Of a DNA stretch of 64,000 nucleotides, positions 27,561-41,053 are shown piece by piece (the first letter of the stretch is position 1; every line of letters starts with the position of its first letter). A program made the position numbers and the translations under genes. The notes below the pieces were generated by a model. That model saw only the letters and a program-made list of their open reading frames with translations, searched no databases and was not told the origin of the DNA. Source of the DNA: Micropruina sp. (GTDB taxonomy: Bacteria > Actinomycetota > Actinomycetes > Propionibacteriales > Propionibacteriaceae); the NCBI GenBank assembly GCA_016711105.1, contig JADJTO010000003.1, positions 186,001 to 250,000 of the forward strand, read 5' to 3'.

Positions 27561-27576
27561 TTGGAATATTCATTCC
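27561..27576. promoter_or_regulatory. ARG box upstream of argC
   Basis: TTGGAATATTCATTCC contains GGAAT, four bases, ATTCC: the imperfect palindrome with AT-rich centre bound by the arginine repressor ArgR. It overlaps the -35 region of the argC promoter. The repressor gene argR is in the same operon. Confidence 0.7.
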
Positions 27577-27584
27577 TTTCGGGG

Positions 27585-27590
27585 CATAAT
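27585..27590 (+). promoter_or_regulatory. -10 box (CATAAT) of the arginine operon, probably leaderless
   Basis: CATAAT lies 18 bp after a TTGGAA -35 candidate (27561-27566) and 7 nt before the ATG at 27598. The ATG at 27592 would lie upstream of the transcription start, so 27598 is the likely start codon. Confidence 0.6.
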
Positions 27591-27597
27591 CATGCCC

Positions 27598-28629
27598 ATG
27601 AGTGTCAAGGTCGCGATCGCGGGATGTACCGGCTACGCCGGAGGTGAGTTGCTGCGCCTCCTGCTGCAGCACCCCGACGTCGAGATCGGAGCGCTGACCG
27701 CTAAGTCGAGCGCGGGCTCGCCGCTGATCCAGCATCATCAACACCTCACCGCACTGGTCGATCGGGTGGTCGCTGACACAACTCCTGAGAACCTGGCCGG
27801 CCATGACGTGGTCTTCCTGGCACTGCCGCACGGGGCCTCGGCTGAGGTGGCCGCCTGGCTGGGCGACGACACGCTGGTGATCGACGCCGGAGCGGATTTC
27901 CGGCTCGAGGACTCCGAGCAGTGGCGCCAGTTCTACGGCTCCGACCACGCCGGCACCTGGCCTTACGGCTTGCCCGAGCTGCCCGGCCAGCGGGCCACGC
28001 TGGCCGGGGCCACGCGGGTTTCGGTGCCCGGCTGCTACCCGACCACGGTCACCTTGGCCCTGCTTCCGGCGCTGACCGCGGGCCTGATTGAGGGCCACGA
28101 CGTGGTCGTGGTCGCGGCCAGCGGCCCCTCGGGCGCCGGCAAGAGTCTCAAAACCAATCTGCTCGGGTCCGAGTTGATGGGGTCGGCCAGCGCCTACGGC
28201 GTTGGCGGCGGGCATCGCCACGTGCCGGAACTGCTGCAGAACTTCCGCCGACTGGGGGCGGTCCAGCCCACCGTGTCGTTCACTCCGGTTCTGGTGCCGA
28301 TGTCGCGCGGGATCCTGGCGACCTGCACGGCGCCGATTCGTTCCGGAGTCTCCTCCGAGGCCATTCGGGCAGCCTACGTGGCCGCTTTTGCCGAGGAACC
28401 GTTCGTCCAGTTGCTGCCCGAGGGATTGTGGCCGCAAACCCAGTCGGTGCTGGGCAGCAACCAGGTGCACGTCCAGGTCAGCCTCGACGAGGCGGCGGGT
28501 CGCTTGGTTGTGGTTGCGGCGCTCGACAACCTGACCAAGGGCACGGCTGGCGGCGCCGTCCAATGCATGAATCTGGCCCTCGGCCTGCCCGAGACGTCGG
28601 CCCTCAACCTGATCGGAGTCGCACCATGA
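27598..28629 (+). CDS. argC: N-acetyl-gamma-glutamyl-phosphate reductase
   Basis: ArgC reduces N-acetylglutamyl phosphate with NADPH, step three of arginine synthesis. The protein has a Rossmann start VKVAIAGCTGYAGGELLRLL, the catalytic cysteine in VSVPGCYPTTVTLALLPAL and the typical GGGHRHVPELLQNFRRLG. About 343 residues from the ATG at 27598. It is the first gene of a tight operon, argC-argJ-argB-argD-argR-argH, in which successive genes overlap by four bases. Regulation by ArgR is expected from the ARG box just upstream. Confidence 0.96.
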   Translation: MSVKVAIAGCTGYAGGELLRLLLQHPDVEIGALTAKSSAGSPLIQHHQHLTALVDRVVADTTPENLAGHDVVFLALPHGASAEVAAWLGDDTLVIDAGADFRLEDSEQWRQFYGSDHAGTWPYGLPELPGQRATLAGATRVSVPGCYPTTVTLALLPALTAGLIEGHDVVVVAASGPSGAGKSLKTNLLGSELMGSASAYGVGGGHRHVPELLQNFRRLGAVQPTVSFTPVLVPMSRGILATCTAPIRSGVSSEAIRAAYVAAFAEEPFVQLLPEGLWPQTQSVLGSNQVHVQVSLDEAAGRLVVVAALDNLTKGTAGGAVQCMNLALGLPETSALNLIGVAP

Positions 28630-29783
28630 GCGTCACCACCCCCCAGGGGTTCACCGCAGCCGGAGTTGCCGCCGGCCTGAAGTCGTCGGGTCGCCTCGAT
28701 CTGGCCCTCGTGGTGAACAACGGTCCTTTGGCGCACGCGGCCGCGGTCTTCACCTCGAATCGGTTCCAGGCCGCACCGGTGCTGTGGTCACGCTCTGCGG
28801 TGGCCGATGGTCGACTGGCTGCCGTCGTGCTCAACTCCGGGGGCGCCAACGCCTGCACCGGCCGCGCCGGTCTGGCCGATGCGGAGAAGATGGCTGAGTG
28901 GACGGCCGCCTCCTTGGGTTGCGACGTCACCGACGTGGCCGTCTGTTCCACCGGCCTGATCGGCACTCGGCTGCCGATGGAGAGGGTGTTGGCCGGCATC
29001 GAGCAAGCTGCTCAGGATCTCTCCGGTGAAGGCGGTCCGAGCGCGGCTGAGGCGATCATGACCACGGACACCGTGAGCAAGGAAGCCTCCTTCTTGTCTC
29101 CGCACCGCTGGGCGATCGGCGGGATGGCCAAAGGCGCGGGCATGCTGGCCCCGGCGCTGGCCACGATGCTGGTCACCCTCACCACGGACGCCGTCATCGC
29201 CAGCGAGGATCTGGCCACGGCGCTCCGGACGGCCACCGGGTTCACCTTCGATCGCACCGACAGCGACGGCTGCATGTCGACCAACGACACCGTGATCCTG
29301 CTCGCCAATGGCGCCTCCGGCATCACTCCGGAGCTGGACGAGTTCACCGAAGCGCTGACCGGGGTGTGCCACTCGCTGGCTCGCCAACTGCTCACCGATG
29401 CCGAAGGCTCAGCCCACGACATCGAAGTGGTGGTGACCGGCGCGGCCACCGAAGCGGATGCGCTCGAGGTCGCCCGGGCCATCGCCCGCAGCAGCCTGTT
29501 CAAGTGCGCCGTCTTCGGAAACGACCCCAACTGGGGCCGGGTGCTGGCCTCCGCCGGCACCTCGTCCGCCGCTTTCGACCCCGATGCTGTCGATGTCTCC
29601 TTCAACGGCGTGGACGTCTTCGTCGGCGGGCAACTGGGTGCCGACCGCTCCGAGGTCGACCTGGGCAGCGGCCGCGACGTGGTGGTCGTGGTGAATCTGC
29701 ACGCCGGTGAGGCCATGGCGACCATCTGGACCAACGATCTGACCTATGACTACGTCAAGGAGAACGCGGAGTACTCGACATGA
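28626..29783 (+). CDS. argJ: Glutamate N-acetyltransferase / amino-acid acetyltransferase
   Basis: ArgJ transfers the acetyl group from acetylornithine to glutamate, closing the acetyl cycle. The 385-residue precursor cleaves itself before the Thr near residue 180 in KGAGMLAPALATMLV to give the two subunits; this motif is intact. The oxyanion-hole region (CSTGLIG) is also present. Start and stop overlap its neighbours by 4 bp. Whether it also takes acetyl-CoA cannot be told from sequence. Confidence 0.96.
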   Translation: MSVTTPQGFTAAGVAAGLKSSGRLDLALVVNNGPLAHAAAVFTSNRFQAAPVLWSRSAVADGRLAAVVLNSGGANACTGRAGLADAEKMAEWTAASLGCDVTDVAVCSTGLIGTRLPMERVLAGIEQAAQDLSGEGGPSAAEAIMTTDTVSKEASFLSPHRWAIGGMAKGAGMLAPALATMLVTLTTDAVIASEDLATALRTATGFTFDRTDSDGCMSTNDTVILLANGASGITPELDEFTEALTGVCHSLARQLLTDAEGSAHDIEVVVTGAATEADALEVARAIARSSLFKCAVFGNDPNWGRVLASAGTSSAAFDPDAVDVSFNGVDVFVGGQLGADRSEVDLGSGRDVVVVVNLHAGEAMATIWTNDLTYDYVKENAEYST

Positions 29784-30682
29784 CCTGGACGAGAAGCCCG
29801 GAGAAGACGGCAGAGGTGGTCGCCAAGGCGGCCATCATGATCGAAGCGCTGCCGTGGTTGGAGCGCTACGCCGGCAAGGTGGTGGTGATCAAGTACGGCG
29901 GTAACGCCATGATCAACGGCAACCTCAAGCGAGCCTTCGCCGAGGACATCGTCTTTCTGCGCCGCTGCGGGGTGAAGCCGGTGGTGGTGCACGGCGGTGG
30001 CCCGCAGATCTCCAAGATGCTGAAGAAGCTCGGCATCAAGAGTGAGTTCCGGGGAGGGCTGCGCGTGACCACGCCGGAGGCGATGGACGTGGTCCGGATG
30101 GTCCTGGTCGGCCAGGTCGGCCGCGAACTGGTAGGGCTGCTCAACGCGCACGGCCCGCTGGCGATCGGGCTGTCGGGAGAGGATGCCGGGCTGTTCGTCG
30201 CGGCCCGTCACACGCCGACGATCGATGGGGAAGCCGTCGATCTCGGACTGGTCGGGGAGGTGGTCGACGTCCGCGTCGACGCCGTGCTGGACCTGATCGA
30301 GGCGGGCCGGATTCCGGTGGTGGCCACCGTCGCCCCCGATGATCACGGCCAAGTGCACAACGTGAACGCCGACACCGCTGCGGCCGCTCTGGCGATCGCG
30401 CTGGGTGCTGAGCGTCTGATCGTGCTCACCGACGTGGACGGCCTGTACGCCGACTGGCCCAACAGCCAGGAAGTGATCTCCCAGATCGATGCCGAAGAGT
30501 TGTGCGCCCTGCTGCCCAGCCTCGAGTCCGGGATGATCCCCAAGATGGAAGCCTGCCTGAACGCGGTCGAAGGCGGCGTCGATCGCGCCACCATCCTCGA
30601 CGGACGGGTGGAGCATTCGCTCCTGCTGGAGATCTTCACCAACGAAGGCCTAGGCACCATGGTCGTCCGGGAGTCGGCATGA
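29780..30682 (+). CDS. argB: Acetylglutamate kinase
   Basis: ArgB phosphorylates N-acetylglutamate, usually the arginine-inhibited step. The 300-residue amino-acid-kinase fold shows VVVIKYGGNAM, VVVHGGGPQIS, NVNADTAAAALAIALGA and VLTDVDGLY. An N-terminal helix before the core (TAEVVAKAAIMIEALPWLER) is the feature of arginine-sensitive hexameric enzymes, so feedback control is likely. Third gene of the operon. Confidence 0.96.
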   Translation: MTWTRSPEKTAEVVAKAAIMIEALPWLERYAGKVVVIKYGGNAMINGNLKRAFAEDIVFLRRCGVKPVVVHGGGPQISKMLKKLGIKSEFRGGLRVTTPEAMDVVRMVLVGQVGRELVGLLNAHGPLAIGLSGEDAGLFVAARHTPTIDGEAVDLGLVGEVVDVRVDAVLDLIEAGRIPVVATVAPDDHGQVHNVNADTAAAALAIALGAERLIVLTDVDGLYADWPNSQEVISQIDAEELCALLPSLESGMIPKMEACLNAVEGGVDRATILDGRVEHSLLLEIFTNEGLGTMVVRESA

Positions 30683-31863
30683 CTACCTCCCAGGAGCGCT
30701 ACGGCGCGGCGATGATGAATACCTTCGGCCCACCGAAGCGCGTCTTCGTGAAGGGCCTTGGGACCCGGTTGATCGATGATCAGGGCCGGGAGTACCTCGA
30801 CTTGCTGGGCGGATTGGCGGTCAACGCGCTGGGCCATGCCCATCCGGTGCTGGTCGCCGCAGTCACCGAGCAACTTCAGACCCTGGGCCACATCTCCAAC
30901 TTCTTCGCCAGCGAGCCGCAGATCGCGCTGGGGGAGCGGTTGGGCAGGTTGGCCACAGCGAACTCCCCCGGGGCTCGGGCCCTGGTCTTCTTGACCAACT
31001 CCGGCACCGAGGCCAACGAAGTCGCGTTCAAGGTCAGTCGACGCACCGGACGGACGCGGCTGATCGCCATGGGGGGCTCCTTCCATGGCCGGACCATGGG
31101 GTCCTTGGCGCTGACCGCCAACCCGGCCTACCGGCAGCCGTTCGAACCCTTACCCGGTGACGTGACGTTCGTGCCCTTCGGCGACGCCGACGCCCTCGCG
31201 GCAGCGCTCGACGAGACCATCGCGGCCGTCGTGATTGAGCCGATCCAAGGCGAGAACGGCGTCGTCGTTCCCCCGCCGGACTTCCTGGCTCGCGCCCGGG
31301 AACTGACCACCCAAGCCGGAGCGTTGCTCTGGCTCGACGAAGTCCAAACCGGGATCGGACGCTGCGGACAGTGGCTGGCCCACCTGCCCACCGGGGTGAC
31401 CGCCGATCTGGTCACCGTGGCCAAGGGTCTGGGCGGCGGCATCCCGATCGGAGCCTGCATCGGGGTTGGTGAGGCGGCGACTCTGCTCGGCCCGGGCTCG
31501 CACGGCAACACCTTCGGTGGCAATCCACCGGCCAGCGCGGCCGCCCTGGCCGTCTTGGACTACCTGGAGTCGGCGGACGTGTTGGCTCACGTGCTGCGCG
31601 CCGGCGAGCATCTGGTGGCCGCGATCGAAGGGCTGGGGCATCCGTTGATCAGCCACGTCCGCGGAGCTGGTTTGCTGCGCGGCATCGTGCTGAACGCCGA
31701 CATTGCCCCAGCGTTGGCGGACGTCGCCCTCGAGGCCGGGTTCGTGGTCAACGCCCCACGTCCTGGGGTGATCCGGTTGGCGCCGCCGCTGATCATCACC
31801 GAGGAAGAACTGGACGAGTTCGTCGCGGCACTGCCTGGCTTGCTGGCCCAGGCTTCCCGATGA
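30679..31863 (+). CDS. argD: Acetylornithine aminotransferase
   Basis: A pyridoxal-phosphate class III aminotransferase that makes N-acetylornithine. The 394-residue protein has SGTEANEVAFKVSRR, the LLWLDEVQTGIGR Asp motif and the cofactor lysine near residue 249 in VTVAKGLGGGIPIGA. It overlaps argB and argR by 4 bp on each side. In most actinobacteria argF follows argD; here argR follows directly. Confidence 0.96.
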   Translation: MTTSQERYGAAMMNTFGPPKRVFVKGLGTRLIDDQGREYLDLLGGLAVNALGHAHPVLVAAVTEQLQTLGHISNFFASEPQIALGERLGRLATANSPGARALVFLTNSGTEANEVAFKVSRRTGRTRLIAMGGSFHGRTMGSLALTANPAYRQPFEPLPGDVTFVPFGDADALAAALDETIAAVVIEPIQGENGVVVPPPDFLARARELTTQAGALLWLDEVQTGIGRCGQWLAHLPTGVTADLVTVAKGLGGGIPIGACIGVGEAATLLGPGSHGNTFGGNPPASAAALAVLDYLESADVLAHVLRAGEHLVAAIEGLGHPLISHVRGAGLLRGIVLNADIAPALADVALEAGFVVNAPRPGVIRLAPPLIITEEELDEFVAALPGLLAQASR

Positions 31864-32360
31864 CCGAGTCCCGCAGCCCTTCCACCAAGACCGGGCGCCA
31901 GGCTCGGATCGTCGAGCTGATCACCAAGCACCGGGTCCACTCCCAGGTCGAGTTGGCGGCCCGGTTGGCCGATGCCGGGTTCGTGGTCACCCAGGGAACC
32001 CTGAGCAAGGACTTGGTCGACGTCGGGGCGGTGCGGGTGCGGAGCACCGACGGCGACCTGACCTACGCGTTGCTGGCTCGAGGGCCCGAGGCGCCGGCCG
32101 CGATCGGTCGGCTGAACCGGCTGTGTGCGGAGTTGTTGGTCTCGGCCGAGGGGTCAGCGAACCTGGCCGTGTTGCGCACACCCCCGGGCGCGGCCCAGTA
32201 TTTCGCTTCCGCGATCGACAAGGTCGGCTGGGAGGCCGTGCTGGGCACCATCGCGGGAGATGACACCATCGCCGTCATCACGCGCGACCCGACCGGCGGC
32301 GCGGCCTTGGCCGAAACCATGGTGGCGATGAGCACAGCGACGAGAGCAGGAGACGAATGA
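31860..32360 (+). CDS. argR: Arginine repressor
   Basis: A 166-residue regulator. The N-terminal winged helix (RQARIVELITKHRVHSQVEL, then VTQGTLSKDL) binds ARG boxes; the C-terminal domain (FASAIDKVGWEAVLGTIAGDDT) forms the hexamer and binds arginine. In this family TLSRDL is usual; here it is TLSKDL. The ARG box at 27561-27576 in front of argC is the obvious target, giving feedback on the whole operon including itself. Confidence 0.95.
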   Translation: MTESRSPSTKTGRQARIVELITKHRVHSQVELAARLADAGFVVTQGTLSKDLVDVGAVRVRSTDGDLTYALLARGPEAPAAIGRLNRLCAELLVSAEGSANLAVLRTPPGAAQYFASAIDKVGWEAVLGTIAGDDTIAVITRDPTGGAALAETMVAMSTATRAGDE

Positions 32361-33784
32361 GCGAGGACGGACGGCTCTGGGGCGGTCGCTTTGCGGGAGG
32401 ACCGGCCGAGGCGATGTTCGCGTTGTCGCAGTCGACCCAGTTCGACTGGCGGCTGGCCCTGGACGACCTCGACGGATCGCGCGCCCATGCCAACGCCCTG
32501 CTGGCCGCCGGGCTGCTGACGGCAGGGGAGCACGCCGCCATGCAGGACGGGATCGCCGCGCTGCGGGACGACGTGGCGGCAGGTAGCTTCCTGCCCGCAC
32601 CGACCGACGAGGACGTGCACGGTTGCCTGGAGCGCGGGCTGATAGAGCGGGTGGGGCCCGAGCTAGGCGGACGCCTGCGGGCCGGCCGCAGCCGCAACGA
32701 CCAGATCGCCACCCTGATCCGCAGCTACCTGCGGCGCGAGATCCGGCTGCTCGGGGACGACGTGATCGGGGTGATCGAGGCCCTGGCAGGCGTTGCCGAG
32801 GAGCACCTGGGGGCGATCATGCCGGGTCGCACGCACCTGCAGCACGCCCAGCCGGTGCTGTTGTCGCATCACCTGTTGGCGCACGCCTGGCCGTTGCTAC
32901 GAGACCTGCAACGGTTCGCTGACCTGGACGCCCGGTTGGCGCTCAGCCCGTACGGGTCGGCGGCGCTGGCCGGCACGTCGCTGGGCCTGAACCCCGAGGC
33001 CGTCGCCGCGGACCTCGGGTTCGCCGGTAGTGTCCCCAACTCGATCGACGGCACAGCGGCCCGGGATCTGGTCAGCGAAGCGGCCTACGTGCTGGCCCAG
33101 CTGGGCGTTGATCTGTCCCGACTGGCTGAGGAGGTCATTCTCTGGTGTACCCACGAGTTCGGCTTCGTCACGTTGGCCGATGCGTGGTCGACCGGCTCCT
33201 CGATCATGCCGCAGAAGAAGAATCCGGACGTCGCCGAACTCACCCGAGGCAAAGCGGGACGACTGATCGGCAACCTGGCCGGCCTGTTGGCCACCTTCAA
33301 GGGGCTGCCCTTGGCCTACAACCGCGACCTTCAGGAAGACAAGGAGCCGCTCTTCGACGGGATCGATCAGTTGCACATCCTGCTGCCGGCGATCGCCGGG
33401 ATGGTGAGCACGCTCACGTTCCACACCGACCGGATGGCGGCCCTGGCTCCTCGAGGATTCTCCCTGGCCACCGATATGGCCGACTGGCTGGTCCGCCAGC
33501 GGGTGCCCTTCGCGCGGGCTCACGAGATCACCGGAGCGGCCGTCACCTACTGCGAGGCCCGGCGGATCGACCTGCCCGAACTGACCGCCCACCAGTTGGC
33601 GGAGATTTCGCCGGCGCTCAGCCCGTCGGTGTTGGACGTGCTGACCACGGCCGGGTCGGTGGCGTCGCGTAACGGGCGGGGAGGCACCGCCCCGGAGCGG
33701 GTCCGAGAACAGCTGGCCGAGTTGCGGACGAGCGTCGCCGCGGCCCGGCTGCCCGAGTTGGGGGAGTCGCTACCGCGTCCGTGA
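32357..33784 (+). CDS. argH: Argininosuccinate lyase
   Basis: ArgH splits argininosuccinate into arginine and fumarate, the last step. The 475-residue protein has LWGGRFAGGPAEAMFALSQS at the start, RSRNDQIATLIRSYLR, GRTHLQHAQPVLLSHHLLAH and the fumarase-superfamily signature GSSIMPQKKNPDVAEL near residue 280. argG, which normally precedes it, is not in the operon. Last gene of the cluster. Confidence 0.96.
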   Translation: MSEDGRLWGGRFAGGPAEAMFALSQSTQFDWRLALDDLDGSRAHANALLAAGLLTAGEHAAMQDGIAALRDDVAAGSFLPAPTDEDVHGCLERGLIERVGPELGGRLRAGRSRNDQIATLIRSYLRREIRLLGDDVIGVIEALAGVAEEHLGAIMPGRTHLQHAQPVLLSHHLLAHAWPLLRDLQRFADLDARLALSPYGSAALAGTSLGLNPEAVAADLGFAGSVPNSIDGTAARDLVSEAAYVLAQLGVDLSRLAEEVILWCTHEFGFVTLADAWSTGSSIMPQKKNPDVAELTRGKAGRLIGNLAGLLATFKGLPLAYNRDLQEDKEPLFDGIDQLHILLPAIAGMVSTLTFHTDRMAALAPRGFSLATDMADWLVRQRVPFARAHEITGAAVTYCEARRIDLPELTAHQLAEISPALSPSVLDVLTTAGSVASRNGRGGTAPERVREQLAELRTSVAAARLPELGESLPRP

Positions 33785-33843
33785 GGCAGCGAGCGGCGCT
33801 CCGTCGAACCCGGTCTCTGGCCCTCCAGGGGAGTCGGGCGGGC

Positions 33844-33849
33844 TACCCT
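33844..33849 (+). promoter_or_regulatory. Leaderless -10 box (TACCCT) of tyrS
   Basis: TACCCT ends 7 nt before the GTG at 33857, with no ribosome binding site in between. Confidence 0.55.
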
Positions 33850-33856
33850 AGCCCGC

Positions 33857-35131
33857 GTGACCAACGTGTTTGACGAACTCTCCTGGCGGGGACTCATTGC
33901 CCACTCCACAGATCCTGAGGCCCTTGCCGCGCATCTGAACGCCCCGATGCAGTCGTTCTATGTCGGATTCGACCCGACCGCTCCCAGTATCCACATGGGC
34001 AACCTGATGCAGCTGATGGTAGCTCGGACGCTGCAGCGCGCGGGCCATCGCCCGATCCTCTTGGTGGGAGGATCGACCGGGCTGATCGGCGACCCCAAGG
34101 ACAGCGCCGAGCGCCGGATGAACCCCGCTGAGTTGGTCGCCGGGTGGGTTGAGCGGATCCGTTCCCAAGTGAGCAAGTTCGTCTCGTTCGAGGGGCCCAA
34201 TGCCGCACTGATCGTGAACAACTACGACTGGACGGCAGAGCTTTCGGCCCTGGATTACCTGCGCGATGTTGGCAAGTACTTCTCGGTGAACCGGATGCTG
34301 GACCGTGAGGTGGTGAAGGCCCGTCTGGAGACCGGCATCTCTTACACCGAGTTCTCCTACGTGCTGCTCCAATCGTTGGACTACCGCGAGTTGTTCCGTC
34401 GCCATCAGTGCACGCTGCAGACCGGGGGGTCCGACCAGTGGGGGAACATCACCGCTGGGGTGGAGCTGATCCGGCGCTCCGAGGGTGCCAAGGTGCACGC
34501 CTTGGCCACGCCGCTGCTGACCAAGGCGGATGGCACGAAGTTCGGCAAGACCGAGGCGGGGACGCTGTGGCTCGACCCGGAGATGACCTCGCCGTACGCC
34601 TTCCATCAGTTCTTCCTCAACGCCGAGGACGCCATGGTGATGACCTACCTCAAGGTGTTCAGCGAGCGTCCACGCGACGAACTCGAGGAGATCGGCCTGC
34701 GCAGCGCCGAGGCGCCCCACCTCAGGCTGGCGCAACGCGCCCTGGCTGACGATGTCACCGACCTGGTGCACTCACCACAGGCGCGCGAGGCGGCGGCCGC
34801 GGCGGCCGCTGCACTCTTCGGGCGTGGGGAGTTGACCGACCTAACCTCTGCGGTTTTGGGCGACGTGACAAAAGAACTGGGGTCTCGGACGTTAACGTCC
34901 GGCCCACAGTTGCCGACACTGGTTGAGCTGTTCGAGGCCTCCGGGGTGGTGGACAGCAAATCGGCCGCGCGGCGCGCCATCGCCGAAGGCGGGGCTTACG
35001 TGAACAACCTTCGAGTCGTCGATCCCAATGCGCGGCTGGCTGAGACCGATCTGCTGGCCGGCCGGTTCGTGGTCGTTCGCCGCGGACGCCGGACGGTTGG
35101 CTCCGTGGAAGTGCTCCGATCAGTCACCTGA
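33857..35131 (+). CDS. tyrS: Tyrosine-tRNA ligase
   Basis: A 424-residue class I synthetase that charges tRNA-Tyr. The HIGH-type motif is PSIHMGN near residue 45, the KMSKS-type motif is KFGKT near residue 228, and YTEFSYVLLQSLDY and QTGGSDQWGNI line the tyrosine and ATP sites. The C-terminal S4 domain (SKSAARRAIAEGGAYVNNLR) binds the tRNA. It is followed by the rRNA operon rather than a tRNA or T-box, and no T-box leader is seen upstream. Confidence 0.97.
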   Translation: MTNVFDELSWRGLIAHSTDPEALAAHLNAPMQSFYVGFDPTAPSIHMGNLMQLMVARTLQRAGHRPILLVGGSTGLIGDPKDSAERRMNPAELVAGWVERIRSQVSKFVSFEGPNAALIVNNYDWTAELSALDYLRDVGKYFSVNRMLDREVVKARLETGISYTEFSYVLLQSLDYRELFRRHQCTLQTGGSDQWGNITAGVELIRRSEGAKVHALATPLLTKADGTKFGKTEAGTLWLDPEMTSPYAFHQFFLNAEDAMVMTYLKVFSERPRDELEEIGLRSAEAPHLRLAQRALADDVTDLVHSPQAREAAAAAAAALFGRGELTDLTSAVLGDVTKELGSRTLTSGPQLPTLVELFEASGVVDSKSAARRAIAEGGAYVNNLRVVDPNARLAETDLLAGRFVVVRRGRRTVGSVEVLRSVT

Positions 35132-35376
35132 CAAGGTGCTTCGCTGCTTCGGCGAGCGAGGACTCGCCCGGAGGTGTCAGCGATTTGCGTCCAGCGTCAC
35201 ATGCCCGTAATGTTCTTTAAGCCCCGCCGGGGAGACGGACGGACCGAGGATCAATCGGAACGGCCGGACCGGGAGGCAAACCCAAACCACAACTGTCTCG
35301 GATGTGGCGTGCGTTCATACGAGAACCCGTCCAAGATCTTTGGCATTTGTGAGGCGGAAATGGGAAAAGCCCCGGT

Positions 35377-35405
35377 TTGACGCCGGGGAAGATCCCAAGT
35401 AATGT
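35377..35405 (+). promoter_or_regulatory. rRNA promoter: TTGACG, 17 bp, TAATGT
   Basis: Both hexamers and the spacing fit the main vegetative sigma factor. It is the best candidate upstream of 16S rRNA. Confidence 0.65.
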
Positions 35406-35479
35406 TTAGCGAGTTGCCCCAAGCGATGGTGAAGAGCCGGAGCGAGGTGCGCACCCGAAACTTGAGAACTCAACAGCGT

Positions 35480-35494
35480 GCTTAAAGTCAATGC
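35480..35494 (+). other. 5' arm of the 16S processing stem
   Basis: GCTTAAAGTCAATGC pairs with GCATTGACTGTTAAGC at 37278-37293 after the 16S gene, allowing one bulge. Such stems bracket pre-16S rRNA and are cut by RNase III. Confidence 0.7.
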
Positions 35495-35670
35495 ATTTAG
35501 TACAAACTTTTGTTTGTGCGAACTTTGTGAATAACTCGTCTCGTGATGCCCTTGGGGGTTGATCGGTTCGTGATTCCTTTGATTATTGATTGATCCAGTT
35601 TTTGGATCCTGTCATGGTCGAGTTTTTTGTTGTGTTTACTTACGCCTGGTTTCAGGTTGTGGTGATGTTT

Positions 35671-40642
<4,972 letters not shown>

Positions 40643-40677
40643 CTACAAAGATGCTACGCGTCCACTGTGCGGTTCTC
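40643..40677 (+). other. 3' arm of the 23S processing stem
   Basis: From CTACAAAGATGCTACGCG to GGTTCTC, the complement of 37498-37531. Confidence 0.8.
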
Positions 40678-40782
40678 GAGTAACGGTCGAGAGCTTCCGC
40701 TGGGTTGGCAAACCGCTTTCCTGCTGTGGCAGGTTGGGTTGGTTTGTTGGCTCGGGCGGAGGTTGCGCCACAACTTGATAGA

Positions 40783-40901
40783 GTTACGGTGATCATGGCG
40801 AGAGGGAAACGCCCGGCTCCATTCCGAACCCGGAAGCTAAGCCTCTCAGCGCCGATGGTACTGCAGGTGGGAACCTGTGGGAGAGTAGGACGTCGCCGGA
40901 C
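40783..40901 (+). rRNA. rrf: 5S ribosomal RNA
   Basis: About 119 nt. GTTACGGTGATCATGGCG starts the molecule, CCGAACCCGGAAGCTAAG is the universal core, and GTAGGACGTCGCCGGA closes the terminal helix. It is the last gene of the rRNA operon. Confidence 0.96.
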
Positions 40902-40905
40902 ATAC

Positions 40906-40950
40906 AAACACCCCTGTGGGGATCAGCAATGATCACCACAGGGGTGTTTT
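40906..40950 (+). terminator. Intrinsic terminator of the rRNA operon
   Basis: AAACACCCCTGTGG pairs with CCACAGGGGTGTTT across a short loop, with an inner GATC/GATC extension; the 3' arm ends in TTTT. It lies a few bases after 5S rRNA. Confidence 0.92.
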
Positions 40951-41053
40951 ACGTTTCCAAGGTCTTTTTGCAGCATGCTTCATTTGCGTGTTGCGGAAGT
41001 GCCCACTGGCTACGCGCTTTGCTCTTGCGCCCAAACAACGGCAAGATTGGCAG

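Larger units (their letters stand above)
35132..35670 (+). promoter_or_regulatory. rRNA operon leader and promoter region
   Basis: These 540 bases hold no gene. TTGACG (35377-35382), 17 bp, then TAATGT (35400-35405) is a good promoter; transcripts would start near 35412 and carry a leader of about 260 nt. The leader has TTGAGAACTCAACAGCGTGC at 35462-35481, a sequence typical of actinobacterial rRNA leaders, and the 5' arm of the 16S processing stem (35480-35494). The stretch 35500-35670 is markedly AT-rich. Confidence 0.75.

Noticed and set aside
35132..35376. Short open frames in the rRNA leader (35174-35380 and others)
   Set aside because: No start signal or similarity; the region is the upstream sequence and promoter of the rRNA operon.
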